Position numbers and translations under genes: made by a program. Shown here in pieces: positions 8,104 through 15,437 of a DNA stretch of 64,000 nucleotides. The notes under the pieces were generated by a model. The model worked only from the letters and a program-made list of their open reading frames with translations, was not told the origin of the DNA and searched no databases. This DNA comes from Arthrobacter hankyongi (GTDB lineage Bacteria; Actinomycetota; Actinomycetes; Actinomycetales; Micrococcaceae), in assembly GCF_022012395.1 (NCBI RefSeq), contig NZ_JAKLTQ010000002.1, positions 186,001 through 250,000 of the forward strand. Reading direction: 5' to 3'. Each line of letters begins with the position of its first letter. Within the stretch, counting starts at the first letter, position 1.

Positions 8104-9303
8104 CTAGCTTGCTGCTTCGAGGATGTGGACGGCGCAGGCCGAGGCCAGGCCCACGACGTGGGTCAGGCCGACCTTCGCCCCCTCCACCTGGCGGTCGCCG
8201 GCCTCACCGCGCAGGTGGGTGGCGACTTCGTAGAGGTTCGCGATGCCGGTGGCGCCCAGCGGGTGTCCCTTGGAGAGTAGGCCGCCTGAGACATTGACGG
8301 GAGTGGTTCCGCCGCGCCAGGGCGCGCCTGAGTCGATGAAGTCGCCGGCTCCGCCCGGTTCGCACAGGCGCAGGTTGTCGTAGTGCAGCAGTTCGGCAGT
8401 CGCGAAGCAGTCATGGAGTTCGACCAGATCCAGATCCTCCGGGCCGATTCCGGCCTTTTCGTACGCCTGGTCGGCGGCCAGGCGGGTCAGGGTGTTGATG
8501 TCGGCCTGTACCTGGTCGGATTCCGTCCAGGGGTCGGAGGTCAACACCGAGGCGGAGATCTTGACGGCGCGGCGCCGCACGTCCGGGTCCAGCGTGCGCA
8601 GCCTGGCGTCGGACACCAGCACGACGGCGGAGGCGCCGTCCCCCGTCGGGCAGCACATTGGCAGGGTGTTTGGATAGGAAATCGTCTCCGCGTTGAGGAT
8701 CTCCGCCAGGGAGAATTCCTTCCGGTACTGCGCCAGCGGGTTCAGGACCGAATGCGCATGGTTCTTCTGGGCCACCTTGGCGAACTGTTCGGCACTTACC
8801 CCATGCCGAAGCGCATACTCGGTGCCGGCCTGGGCGAACACGCCGGGCATCAGCGAGGTGCCGAGGATCCCTTCGGTCTTCATGACGGCGCCGTAGCGTC
8901 CGTTCGGGGTGAATTCGGTCTTGGTGCGGCCCTTGCGGGCACCGCCAAGCAGCCCCATCTTGCCCATCTTTTCTACGCCCACGGCCAGGCCGAGATCGGT
9001 TTCCCCCGAGGCGATGGCCATCATGGCCACGCGTACCGCGGTCGCCCCGGTGGCGCAGGCATTGACCACGTTGAAGACCGGAATGCCGGTCTGCCCGATC
9101 TGCTTCTGCAGGCGCTGGCCGTTGTGCGAGTTCGCCTCGTAGACGTTGCCCATGGCCAGGACGCCGACCTGGTCCATGGTCGTTTGGGCGTCCTTCAAAG
9201 CGTCCATCGCTGCCGTGGACGCCAGATCGATCAAATCCTGATCCGCGAACCTGCCGAACGGCGTCATGGAAGCGCCGATAATCCAGATGTCCCCACTGCT
9301 CAT
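8104..9303 (-). CDS. SCP-x/Ltp-like thiolase (thiolase or retro-aldolase)
   Basis: 399 residues. Cys83 (NVVNACATGATAV), the HDCFA motif and GHPLGATG are all present, so thiolase chemistry is possible. The start is the ATG at 9303, overlapping by four bases the stop of the DUF35 gene; an in-frame upstream extension is rejected because it would run through that gene. Actinobacterial Ltp proteins of this group bind a DUF35 zinc-ribbon partner and cleave branched 3-oxo or 3-hydroxyacyl-CoAs, for example from steroid side chains. That pairing is repeated here. Whether this one does thiolysis or retro-aldol cleavage is not decided by sequence. Confidence 0.92.
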   Translation of the reverse strand: MSSGDIWIIGASMTPFGRFADQDLIDLASTAAMDALKDAQTTMDQVGVLAMGNVYEANSHNGQRLQKQIGQTGIPVFNVVNACATGATAVRVAMMAIASGETDLGLAVGVEKMGKMGLLGGARKGRTKTEFTPNGRYGAVMKTEGILGTSLMPGVFAQAGTEYALRHGVSAEQFAKVAQKNHAHSVLNPLAQYRKEFSLAEILNAETISYPNTLPMCCPTGDGASAVVLVSDARLRTLDPDVRRRAVKISASVLTSDPWTESDQVQADINTLTRLAADQAYEKAGIGPEDLDLVELHDCFATAELLHYDNLRLCEPGGAGDFIDSGAPWRGGTTPVNVSGGLLSKGHPLGATGIANLYEVATHLRGEAGDRQVEGAKVGLTHVVGLASACAVHILEAAS

Positions 9304-9758
9304 AGCTCGTCCCCATCCATCTTGTATCCGAAAGCGATGGCTTCGGTGCCATCGTCGTCGACGCCTGCCGTAAAGGTTTCCAGCTTGATCCGCTGCCCGG
9401 CCTTGATCTGCTGCGGGTCGGTGACACCGAGCAGGTTCGACTTGATGACGCCGCCCCCGTCCAGATCGACGACCACGGACATATAGGGGGCCGGTATGTT
9501 CGGGGCTGCCCGGTGCACCACCGTGAAGGCGCGTACCTTGCCGGTGCCGGCAAGGCGCCTCGGGGAGAACTCCGTGGCGAAGCACCGTGCGCAGGCGTTC
9601 CTGCGGTCGAAGTACAGTGCGCCGCACGCGTTGCAGCACTGGGCCTGGATGTATGGCTGTTCGTCGAGCACCAGGTAGTCGACCACCGGCACGCGCGTCG
9701 GTGTGCCGGACGGGTCGTTCACTGCCGGACTGGCGGCGGTCAAGGCGTTTGCTTCCAT
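9300..9758 (-). CDS. DUF35 OB-fold/zinc-ribbon partner of the thiolase
   Basis: 152 residues. An N-terminal rubredoxin-like zinc ribbon uses C42-x2-C45 and C56-x2-C59; an OB-fold follows (VRAFTVVHRA... VVVDLDGGG). The ATG at 9758 is chosen over an upstream one because GGGGAGG stands six bases before it. Proteins of this type stabilise and bring acyl-CoA to SCP-x-like thiolases and aldolases (the Ltp2-ChsH2 arrangement). The ATGA overlap with the thiolase gene supports a stoichiometric complex. It is the first gene of the leftward operon 9758 to 4741. Confidence 0.92.
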   Translation of the reverse strand: MEANALTAASPAVNDPSGTPTRVPVVDYLVLDEQPYIQAQCCNACGALYFDRRNACARCFATEFSPRRLAGTGKVRAFTVVHRAAPNIPAPYMSVVVDLDGGGVIKSNLLGVTDPQQIKAGQRIKLETFTAGVDDDGTEAIAFGYKMDGDEL

Positions 9759-9830
9759 GCGTACCTCCCCTGCCCGCAAGGGCGGAGGGCCCTGCGGCGC
9801 GGTTTGAAGTTGGCGGAAATCCCTCCAACA

Positions 9831-9886
9831 AACTCCGTTGATAAACAATCTATGAATAGACTAATTTGGGTATGGAAAGTTGACAA
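9831..9886. promoter_or_regulatory. Divergent promoter region with shared AT-rich element (site A)
   Basis: An AT-rich island between the DUF35 gene and the MaoC gene. Leftward, TTGTCA (9881-9886) and TAGTCT (9858-9863) are spaced 17 bp. Rightward, TTGATA (9838-9843) and TAATTT (9862-9867) are spaced 18 bp. GATAAACAATC at 9840-9850 and AATTTGGGTAT at 9863-9873 are repeated with identical 12-bp spacing at 17291-17324. A common regulator of the left-hand catabolic genes probably binds here. Confidence 0.55.
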
Positions 9887-9916
9887 CCCCGACCGGGGTG
9901 GACCAAGGAGGAGACC

Positions 9917-10783
9917 ATGAGTATCGACCCGAATGCGCTGGGGGCAAGCATCGGACCCCGCCGGCGGTCGTGGACAGACCGTGACACGCTGCTGTATGCC
10001 CTGGGCGTGGGTGCCGGGCTGGACGACCTGCCGTTCGTGACGGAAAACTCCAAGGGTGTGGAGCAGCGCGTCCTGCCGACCTTTGCCGTCATCGTGGCGG
10101 AGGGCAATTCCATCCTCGCCAAGGCGGGGAAGATCAATTGGGGGAAGATGGTCCACGGCGCGCAGGGGATCCGCCTCTACCGTCCCCTGCCGGCGGCCGG
10201 GGAGGTTGACGTGTGTGCCGAGATTACCGACCTTCAGGACAAGGGTGAGGGAAAGAATGCCGTCCTGACCATCACCGCCAGCGCAAGCGACCCTGTCGAT
10301 GGCGCGCTGGTGGCGGAGTCGACGACGACGCTGGTTTTCCGCGGCGCCGGCGGATTCGGCGGCGAACCGGGGACGAGTGCCCTGCGCGTCGAGATCCCCG
10401 AGCGGGAGCCGGACGTTGAAATCGAGTACGGCACCCGTGCGGACCAGGCGCTGCTGTACCGGCTCTCCGGGGACCGCAACCCGCTGCATAGCGATCCGGT
10501 ATTCGCCACCGAGCGTGCCGGTTTCCCCAAGCCGATCCTCCACGGACTGTGCACCTACGGTTATGCCGGGCGGGCGGTGCTCGCCGGCCTGTGCGGCGGT
10601 GATCCGGCACGCCTGGAGTCCATGCATGCGCGGTTTGCGGCGCCGGTCTTTCCAGGCGAGACGCTCCGGACCTCCATCTGGCGGACGGGGGAGGGGCGGG
10701 CGACGTTCACCACCACGGCCACTGGGGAGCCTGGCGCGGGGGAGCGGCTGGTCCTCGACGGCGGGCAGGTGGAGTACCGCTGA
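9917..10783 (+). CDS. MaoC-like enoyl-CoA hydratase (hydratase 2 type)
   Basis: 288 residues in a double hot-dog arrangement. The C-terminal hot-dog has the hydratase 2 motif YRLSGDRNPLHSDP with Asp186 and His191 as the expected catalytic pair, followed by GFPKPILHGLC. It adds water to trans-2-enoyl-CoA to give the R-3-hydroxyacyl-CoA. AAGGAGGAGACC precedes the ATG. It is divergent from the DUF35-thiolase-racemase-dehydrogenase operon and would supply the hydration step missing from that operon. A hairpin terminator follows it. Confidence 0.93.
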   Translation: MSIDPNALGASIGPRRRSWTDRDTLLYALGVGAGLDDLPFVTENSKGVEQRVLPTFAVIVAEGNSILAKAGKINWGKMVHGAQGIRLYRPLPAAGEVDVCAEITDLQDKGEGKNAVLTITASASDPVDGALVAESTTTLVFRGAGGFGGEPGTSALRVEIPEREPDVEIEYGTRADQALLYRLSGDRNPLHSDPVFATERAGFPKPILHGLCTYGYAGRAVLAGLCGGDPARLESMHARFAAPVFPGETLRTSIWRTGEGRATFTTTATGEPGAGERLVLDGGQVEYR

Positions 10784-10849
10784 TCAGTGGGGGCGCCCCG
10801 CGGTGCCGTAGAGCATCATCGACCAACGGGATTCCCGTTGGGCTCGGAT

Positions 10850-10885
10850 GGCCCCTGGCTGCAGCGCCAGGGGCCTTCCGTTTTC
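10850..10885 (+). terminator. Rho-independent terminator after the MaoC gene
   Basis: Stem GGCCCCTGGC (10850-10859) pairs with GCCAGGGGCC (10866-10875) around a six-base loop and is followed by TTCCGTTTTCC. Confidence 0.75.
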
Positions 10886-11187
10886 CGGCCGCCGGGGCGG
10901 ATGGAACCACTAATTTGTCTATTGTCAATCAATTGTCTGCAAGATAGTCTCACTATCAATAATCAGTGATGGGGATACATGCTCCGGATCCGGCAACGGC
11001 GCCGTACCCGGAAAGATCCCTCGGGCACGGCTACGGGGAATTCGGCCACTCGGCGGAGAACCACCTGTCCATGTTCCATCCCGGACGCCTCGTCTATCCG
11101 CAAGCGACGCTGCCTGCCGACAGGCGATTCCGGTGACGCGGCCCGACACGGGACTTCCAGGCAATGCCGGAGTAGAAGGAGCACTGT
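10886..11187. other. Intergenic stretch with an AT-rich palindrome, no gene
   Basis: No coding frame here has a recognisable product. It holds a perfect inverted repeat GATAGT-CTC-ACTATC at 10943-10957 inside an AT-rich island (about 10911-10965) that resembles, more weakly, the element upstream of neighbouring operons. AGAAGGAG at the right end is the ribosome site of the broken SDR gene that follows. Confidence 0.5.
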
Positions 11188-11489
11188 ATGGCCCTGAATA
11201 AATCAGTTTGCCCGCTCGCTCGCGCTCGAGGTCGCGTCGACCGGGGTGCGGGTGAACACGGTAGCCCCAGACTGGCTGGAGACTCCGAGGACCGAACAGT
11301 CCATCTGTGCAGAGGATGGAACGGTCGGCGGAGCCACTACTCGAGCGTTGGGCCGAGATGTTCCCCATGGGGTTCAAGCGCGAGCCTGTGGAGCGGGCGT
11401 ACGCGATCCTCTATCTCGCAGTGGATGCCGCCCGCTTTGTCACCGGCCAGGTGATGCGCCCTAACGGCGGCGCGGGCATGCTTTGGTGA
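11188..11489 (+). pseudogene. Short-chain dehydrogenase remnant
   Basis: A good ribosome site (AGAAGGAG) and ATG at 11188 lead into MALNK, after which the frame is wrong. A shifted frame then reads NQFARSLALEVASTGVRVNT and VAPDWLETPRTEQ, the region just after the SDR active site. A further shift near 11340 gives FKREPVERAYAILYLAVDAA and FVTGQVMRPNGGAG, the normal SDR C-terminus. The Rossmann GxxxGxG part and the Ser/Tyr/Lys site are missing. The simplest reading is an internal deletion of about 150 codons right after the start, plus one frameshift. Confidence 0.8.
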
Positions 11490-11629
11490 TCCGTCCGGGA
11501 ATGTCCCGCGCGCGGTCGGTGTGGCGAAGCTGGACTGGCAGGCGACGCAGACCCCCAAGTGTACAAAAGGCCGACGGTGGTACCCGGGAGCGGCTGATGC
11601 CGGGCACCACATAATCATGGAAGGTTGAA

Positions 11630-12493
11630 ATGTCTCTGTTCGATCTAAGCAATCGCGTATGTCTTGTGACAGGCAGCACAAAAGGCATTGGAATGGCGAC
11701 AACGTACCGCATGCTCGAGCACGGCGCACGTGTCGTCGTCACGGGGCGCGGCGAAGCGGAAGCCCAGGCCCGGGCCGCGGAACTCAATACGCAGTTTGGC
11801 TCCGGCCGGGCAATTGGCATCGGCTTCGACCTGGCGGACCGCGCCTCGGGCAGGGCGCTTATTGACCGGACCCTTGAGAAATGGGGGCGGATCGACACGC
11901 TGATGTGCAACGCGGCGCATATCCTTCTGGGCCGGCTGGAGTCGATGGACGAGGAGGTTGAGCTCATCGGAACTTCCTTTGAATCGAATGTGCGCAACTA
12001 TGCTGCACTCACTCGCTATGTGGTTCCCCATATGCGGTCCCAAGGCGGGGGTTCAATCATCTACACACTGTCCGCCGCCGGGTTCATCGCCGCGCCGCCC
12101 TATCTTCCCTATGGGATCGCTAAGTCGTCCCTGGACTACATGACGAAGTCGCTCGCGGTGGACTTCGGGCCGGACAACATCCGGGTCAACGCCATCATCC
12201 CGGGCGGGATCCGCACGTTTCGCAAGAGCGCCTTGGAGGAATCCGGCGCGGCGGACAAGTTTGTCGAGAAGATCCCGATGGGCAGGCGCGGCGACGCCGA
12301 CGATATCGCGGCCGTCGCGGTGCTCCTGGCCGCTCCTGGCGGTTCCTACATCACCGGCCAGAGCATCGGCGTGGAGGGCGGGATGCTCCTGAAGGGGTCG
12401 GAGGGGATAACTGAAGGCTATGATTTCGCCCTCTCGATGCAGGAGCAGCGGAAGGCCGAAGAGACTGAGATTCTCAGCGGCTACACAAACTGA
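11630..12493 (+). CDS. Short-chain dehydrogenase/reductase (SDR)
   Basis: 287 residues, classic SDR. The nucleotide loop is TGSTKGIG at 14-21, and the active site is Ser148, Tyr161 and Lys165 (YGIAK). The usual NNAG reads CNAAH. A C-terminal extension of about 30 residues (EGITEGYDFALS onward) follows the standard VEGG end. GAAGG stands ahead of the ATG. In this setting it probably oxidises a 3-hydroxyacyl-CoA or a ring hydroxyl with NAD(P)+ (inference). It lies downstream of the dead SDR copy and upstream of a flavin dehydrogenase. Confidence 0.9.
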   Translation: MSLFDLSNRVCLVTGSTKGIGMATTYRMLEHGARVVVTGRGEAEAQARAAELNTQFGSGRAIGIGFDLADRASGRALIDRTLEKWGRIDTLMCNAAHILLGRLESMDEEVELIGTSFESNVRNYAALTRYVVPHMRSQGGGSIIYTLSAAGFIAAPPYLPYGIAKSSLDYMTKSLAVDFGPDNIRVNAIIPGGIRTFRKSALEESGAADKFVEKIPMGRRGDADDIAAVAVLLAAPGGSYITGQSIGVEGGMLLKGSEGITEGYDFALSMQEQRKAEETEILSGYTN

Positions 12494-12779
12494 GCCCGCG
12501 GAGGCTACTCCACTCTCGTTGGATGCGGGTCAGGGCACCCCAGCATTCATCCCGGTGGCACAGGGGCATCGTTTGGTGTCCGTGCTGCCGCAGTGTTTGG
12601 CGCCTTCCGAGAGGGCTGTCCCGTGCCGGAGTATCCGGGAATTCTTTCCAGCTAGTCTATTGATCAGTAGTTTATTTACAGATAGTTTGAAGCTCGTTCA
12701 CCGAACGGCGTGCGGTCCCCGCCCCGTTCACTCGGCAAAGACGCTGTGAGTGCGGCGTCCTGCTCAAAGGAGGAACCAC
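12494..12779. other. Intergenic region with AT-rich CTAT...GATAG island
   Basis: No gene. An AT-rich island at 12657-12685 starts CTATTGATC and ends ACAGATAG; it lies about 95 bases before the next start. It shares GATAGTTT with the reverse complement of the element at 19423-19442, so it may be a weaker site for the same regulator. The start of the next gene has AAAGGAGG at 12765-12772. Confidence 0.4.
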
Positions 12780-13970
12780 GTGACAGAGTCGTCCGTAATT
12801 GTCAGTCCGGTAACGGAGGGCCAGTCCTCCGTTGACGACCGGGGTATTTTTTTGGAGCGGGCGCGGGAACTGGCCCCGCTGATCGAGAGCGAGGCTGCTG
12901 CCGCCGAAACCGCGGGCCGGCTCACCCCGAAGGTCGTCCAGGCGTTCCGCGATACAGGCCTGTTCTGGATGATCGTGCCCAAGGCCTTCGGCGGCGGCGG
13001 GCTCAGGACGGGTGAAGCCATCGAGGTCATCGAGGAGATCTCGCGGGCCGACGGCTCGACCGGCTGGGCCTTTATGGCCAATGCATTCGCCAACGGAATC
13101 CTGGCCGGCTTCCTGCCCCGGGACGGGGCCCAAGAGCTTTTCGGGGGGCCGGACAAGGCGATCCTTGCGGGCATGGGCGCTCCCGTGGGAACCGCGCGCA
13201 AGGTCGATGGCGGCTATCTGGTCAAGGGCAGCTACCGGTTCGGCAGCGGCAGCCACCACACTACCCATATGGCCTTCGGCCTCACCCTGGTTAACGACCA
13301 GGGCGAGGTGCTCGACTACCTGCAGTCCCTGGTTCCCCGCGAGCAGGTGGTCTTCAAGGGCGGCTGGGATGTGACCGGGCTCGTTGCCACCGGCAGCCAG
13401 GACTACGAGATTCCCGAACAGGTCATCGAGGAGCGCTTCGTCTTCTCGGTGACGGGAGGGCCGACCCAGCACATCGCCCCGTTTACCACCGGACCGGAGA
13501 TCGGCCTTGCCGCCCATGCCGGCATCGCCCTTGGCCTGGTGAAGCGCGCACTGCAGGAGGTCGCCGGCTCGAGCGCGAACCGGGCACGCGCAGGCTACCC
13601 GTCGCCGGTCGACCAGTACCCGGTCTTCCTCTCGGAATTCGCCAAGATCGAGGCGGACTACCAAGCCGCGCGCGCGTACGCGCTCGAAACCTACGCTAAG
13701 ACCGACGAGTATGCGGCGCGGAAAGGTAGGCCCTCGCCCGAACTGGCCGCCCGCAACCGCCAGGCGACCACCTGGACGCACGAAATGCTGGAGCGGGTGG
13801 TGTCCAAGGCCCGCCTGTGGTCGGGCAGCGACGCATTCCGCAACCCGACCGTGATGGGCCGGCTGGTCCGCGACGCCGGCGTGCTCACCCAGCATCTGTT
13901 CGTCGATCCGATTACCTTTGTCGATGCAGCCCCGGCGCTGCTCGACAGCTGGCGCAACCAGGAGGCATAG
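12780..13970 (+). CDS. Acyl-CoA dehydrogenase/HsaA-type flavin enzyme
   Basis: 396 residues from a GTG at 12780, chosen because AAAGGAGG lies seven bases upstream. It has an acyl-CoA dehydrogenase N-terminal domain (FRDTGLFWMIVPKAFGGGG, ISRADGSTGWAFMANAFANG) and a type-2 C-terminal domain (PVDQYPVFLSEFAKIEADYQ). Enzymes of this shape are either flavin monooxygenases working with a reductase (HsaA, HpaB-like) or true dehydrogenases. The classical catalytic EGT motif is absent, which leans toward a monooxygenase or an unusual dehydrogenase. The stop is followed after two bases by the esterase gene. Confidence 0.82.
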   Translation: MTESSVIVSPVTEGQSSVDDRGIFLERARELAPLIESEAAAAETAGRLTPKVVQAFRDTGLFWMIVPKAFGGGGLRTGEAIEVIEEISRADGSTGWAFMANAFANGILAGFLPRDGAQELFGGPDKAILAGMGAPVGTARKVDGGYLVKGSYRFGSGSHHTTHMAFGLTLVNDQGEVLDYLQSLVPREQVVFKGGWDVTGLVATGSQDYEIPEQVIEERFVFSVTGGPTQHIAPFTTGPEIGLAAHAGIALGLVKRALQEVAGSSANRARAGYPSPVDQYPVFLSEFAKIEADYQAARAYALETYAKTDEYAARKGRPSPELAARNRQATTWTHEMLERVVSKARLWSGSDAFRNPTVMGRLVRDAGVLTQHLFVDPITFVDAAPALLDSWRNQEA

Positions 13971-13972
13971 CC

Positions 13973-14902
13973 ATGACACTGAATCCCGCAACAACCCGAA
14001 CCCAGGTCCCGACCGCGCAGAAGCTCGGCGACCTTTACCGGTATTGGGCCCGGCGCCAGACGCCGGGGGATGATCCGGGGATGGATCTGTTGCGCGACCT
14101 GTATCTGGGCTGGGGGCAGTTTGCCACCGAGGCCGAGGACGTGAGCTTCAAGACGGTGGACGAGGACGGGATCCGGGGCCTGTGGGCCAAGCCCGGACCG
14201 CACCGGCCGGGGGCAGTCCTCTACCTGCACGGGGGCGGCTACATCGGCGGCAGCGCGGAGGGGCACCGCAAGCTGGCGGCGCATATCGCCCAGGCGGCGG
14301 GCCTGCCGGTGTTCGTGCTGGACTACCGGCTGGCCCCCGAGCATCCGTACCCGGCGGCGCTGGAGGATTCGCTGGCAGCCTACGAGTGGATCCTGGCCAA
14401 GGGCGCCCCGGCCGAACGGGTGGCGGTCGTGGGCGATTCGGCCGGCGGGGCGCTGGCCACCGCGGTGGCGCTGCACCGGCGGGACGCGGGGCTGCCGCGG
14501 CCCGGGGCGGTGGCCACCATGTCGCCGTTCTATGACGTGGAGGCCAAGGGGCGCACGTTCGAGACCAACGCCGGGCGCGATGCCCTGGCCGAGAAATCGG
14601 CCGTCGGCGGCCTGCACGCGCTGATCCTGGGCGAGGGCATCACGGCCGAGGACCCGTACCTGAACGCGCTGAAGTCCGATCCGGCGGGCCTGCCCCCGGT
14701 GCACATCGCCTTCGGCGGCGACGAGGCCCTGCTCTCGGGCGGGCAGGACTTCGCCGAGCTTGCCCGGGGCAAGGGGGTCGAGGTCGAGCTCGAGGTCTAC
14801 GAGGGCCAGCAGCACGTCTTCCAGTTCCTCGCCGGCTCCGACCCCGACGCCGACGACTCGATCGCCAAGATCGGCGCCTTCCTCAAACGCCACATCCAGT
14901 AA
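13973..14902 (+). CDS. HSL-family (family IV) alpha/beta-hydrolase esterase
   Basis: 309 residues. The hormone-sensitive-lipase signature HGGG at 86-89 builds the oxyanion hole; the triad is Ser156 (GDSAGG), Asp250 (GGDEALLSGG) and His281 (QQHVFQF). It hydrolyses a carboxylic ester or lactone in the cytoplasm; no signal peptide is seen. AGGAGG precedes the ATG and overlaps the end of the flavin enzyme gene, so the two are co-transcribed. An ester or lactone formed during ring oxidation is a plausible substrate (inference). Confidence 0.93.
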   Translation: MTLNPATTRTQVPTAQKLGDLYRYWARRQTPGDDPGMDLLRDLYLGWGQFATEAEDVSFKTVDEDGIRGLWAKPGPHRPGAVLYLHGGGYIGGSAEGHRKLAAHIAQAAGLPVFVLDYRLAPEHPYPAALEDSLAAYEWILAKGAPAERVAVVGDSAGGALATAVALHRRDAGLPRPGAVATMSPFYDVEAKGRTFETNAGRDALAEKSAVGGLHALILGEGITAEDPYLNALKSDPAGLPPVHIAFGGDEALLSGGQDFAELARGKGVEVELEVYEGQQHVFQFLAGSDPDADDSIAKIGAFLKRHIQ

Positions 14903-14917
14903 GTTCCTCCACGGGAG

Positions 14918-14951
14918 CGCCCCGGCACCTGGCAAGTCAGGTGCCGGGGCG
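14918..14951. terminator. Bidirectional terminator between convergent genes
   Basis: A 14-bp GC-rich stem (CGCCCCGGCACCTG and its complement) around a six-base loop lies between the convergent esterase and SnoaL-like genes. Confidence 0.75.
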
Positions 14952-14974
14952 GCTGTCGTATTGGACCGCGGCCG

Positions 14975-15415
14975 TCACAATCGTCGGTCGGCAGCGGCGT
15001 CCAGGCGGGCGCGGCGGGCGGCAAAGCGCCACCCATCCGAGGTGCGGATATATCGGTCCTGGTAGGATCCCCACTCCAGCAGCCCCTGGTGGCCGATTAC
15101 TGATACGTACGCATCCCCGGTGGCATGGTCCCCGTCAACGACGTCGATGACATGCGAAGTCACGCTGTGGTAGATCCGTGCCGGGCGCCCGCCGGGAGCG
15201 CGGGCGGCGAAATCGGCACGGAACTGCTCGAAGGCTGCGCGGATCGCGGGGCGTCCGGTGTGGACGACCGGCCTGCCCTTCCCGACGAATTCCAGCACCG
15301 CATCCTCGACGAACAGGTCAAGGAGCCCATCGAGCTGCCCCGAGTCGCCCAATCTGCTGTAGCGGGCCACCAAATCACGGATGCCCTCCCGGGCGGCCAG
15401 TTCCACGGTGTCCAT
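14975..15415 (-). CDS. SnoaL/NTF2-like fold protein
   Basis: 146 residues, an NTF2-like cone fold typical of SnoaL-type isomerases and small hydratases: LVARYSRLGDSGQLDGLLDL, TGRPAIRAAFEQF, YHSVTSHVIDVVDGDHATG, WGSYQDRYIRTSDGWRFAAR. The ATG at 15415 is preferred because AAGGAG stands seven bases upstream. It follows the acyl-CoA ligase gene after 22 bases and probably shares its promoter. The reaction is not predictable; relatives include ketosteroid-isomerase-like enzymes and ring-hydroxylase small-subunit look-alikes. Confidence 0.82.
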   Translation of the reverse strand: MDTVELAAREGIRDLVARYSRLGDSGQLDGLLDLFVEDAVLEFVGKGRPVVHTGRPAIRAAFEQFRADFAARAPGGRPARIYHSVTSHVIDVVDGDHATGDAYVSVIGHQGLLEWGSYQDRYIRTSDGWRFAARRARLDAAADRRL

Positions 15416-15437
15416 ATTGTTCTCCTTCTCCGGGTGG

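Noticed and set aside
9304-9831. Upstream extension of the SCP-x-like thiolase
   Set aside because: The extra residues are an off-frame reading of the DUF35 gene; the ATG at 9303 gives the normal family length and an ATGA overlap.
10973-11125. Frame starting HAPDPATAPYPERS between the MaoC terminator and the SDR remnant
   Set aside because: No ribosome site, no recognisable family, ends after about 50 codons; treated as intergenic.
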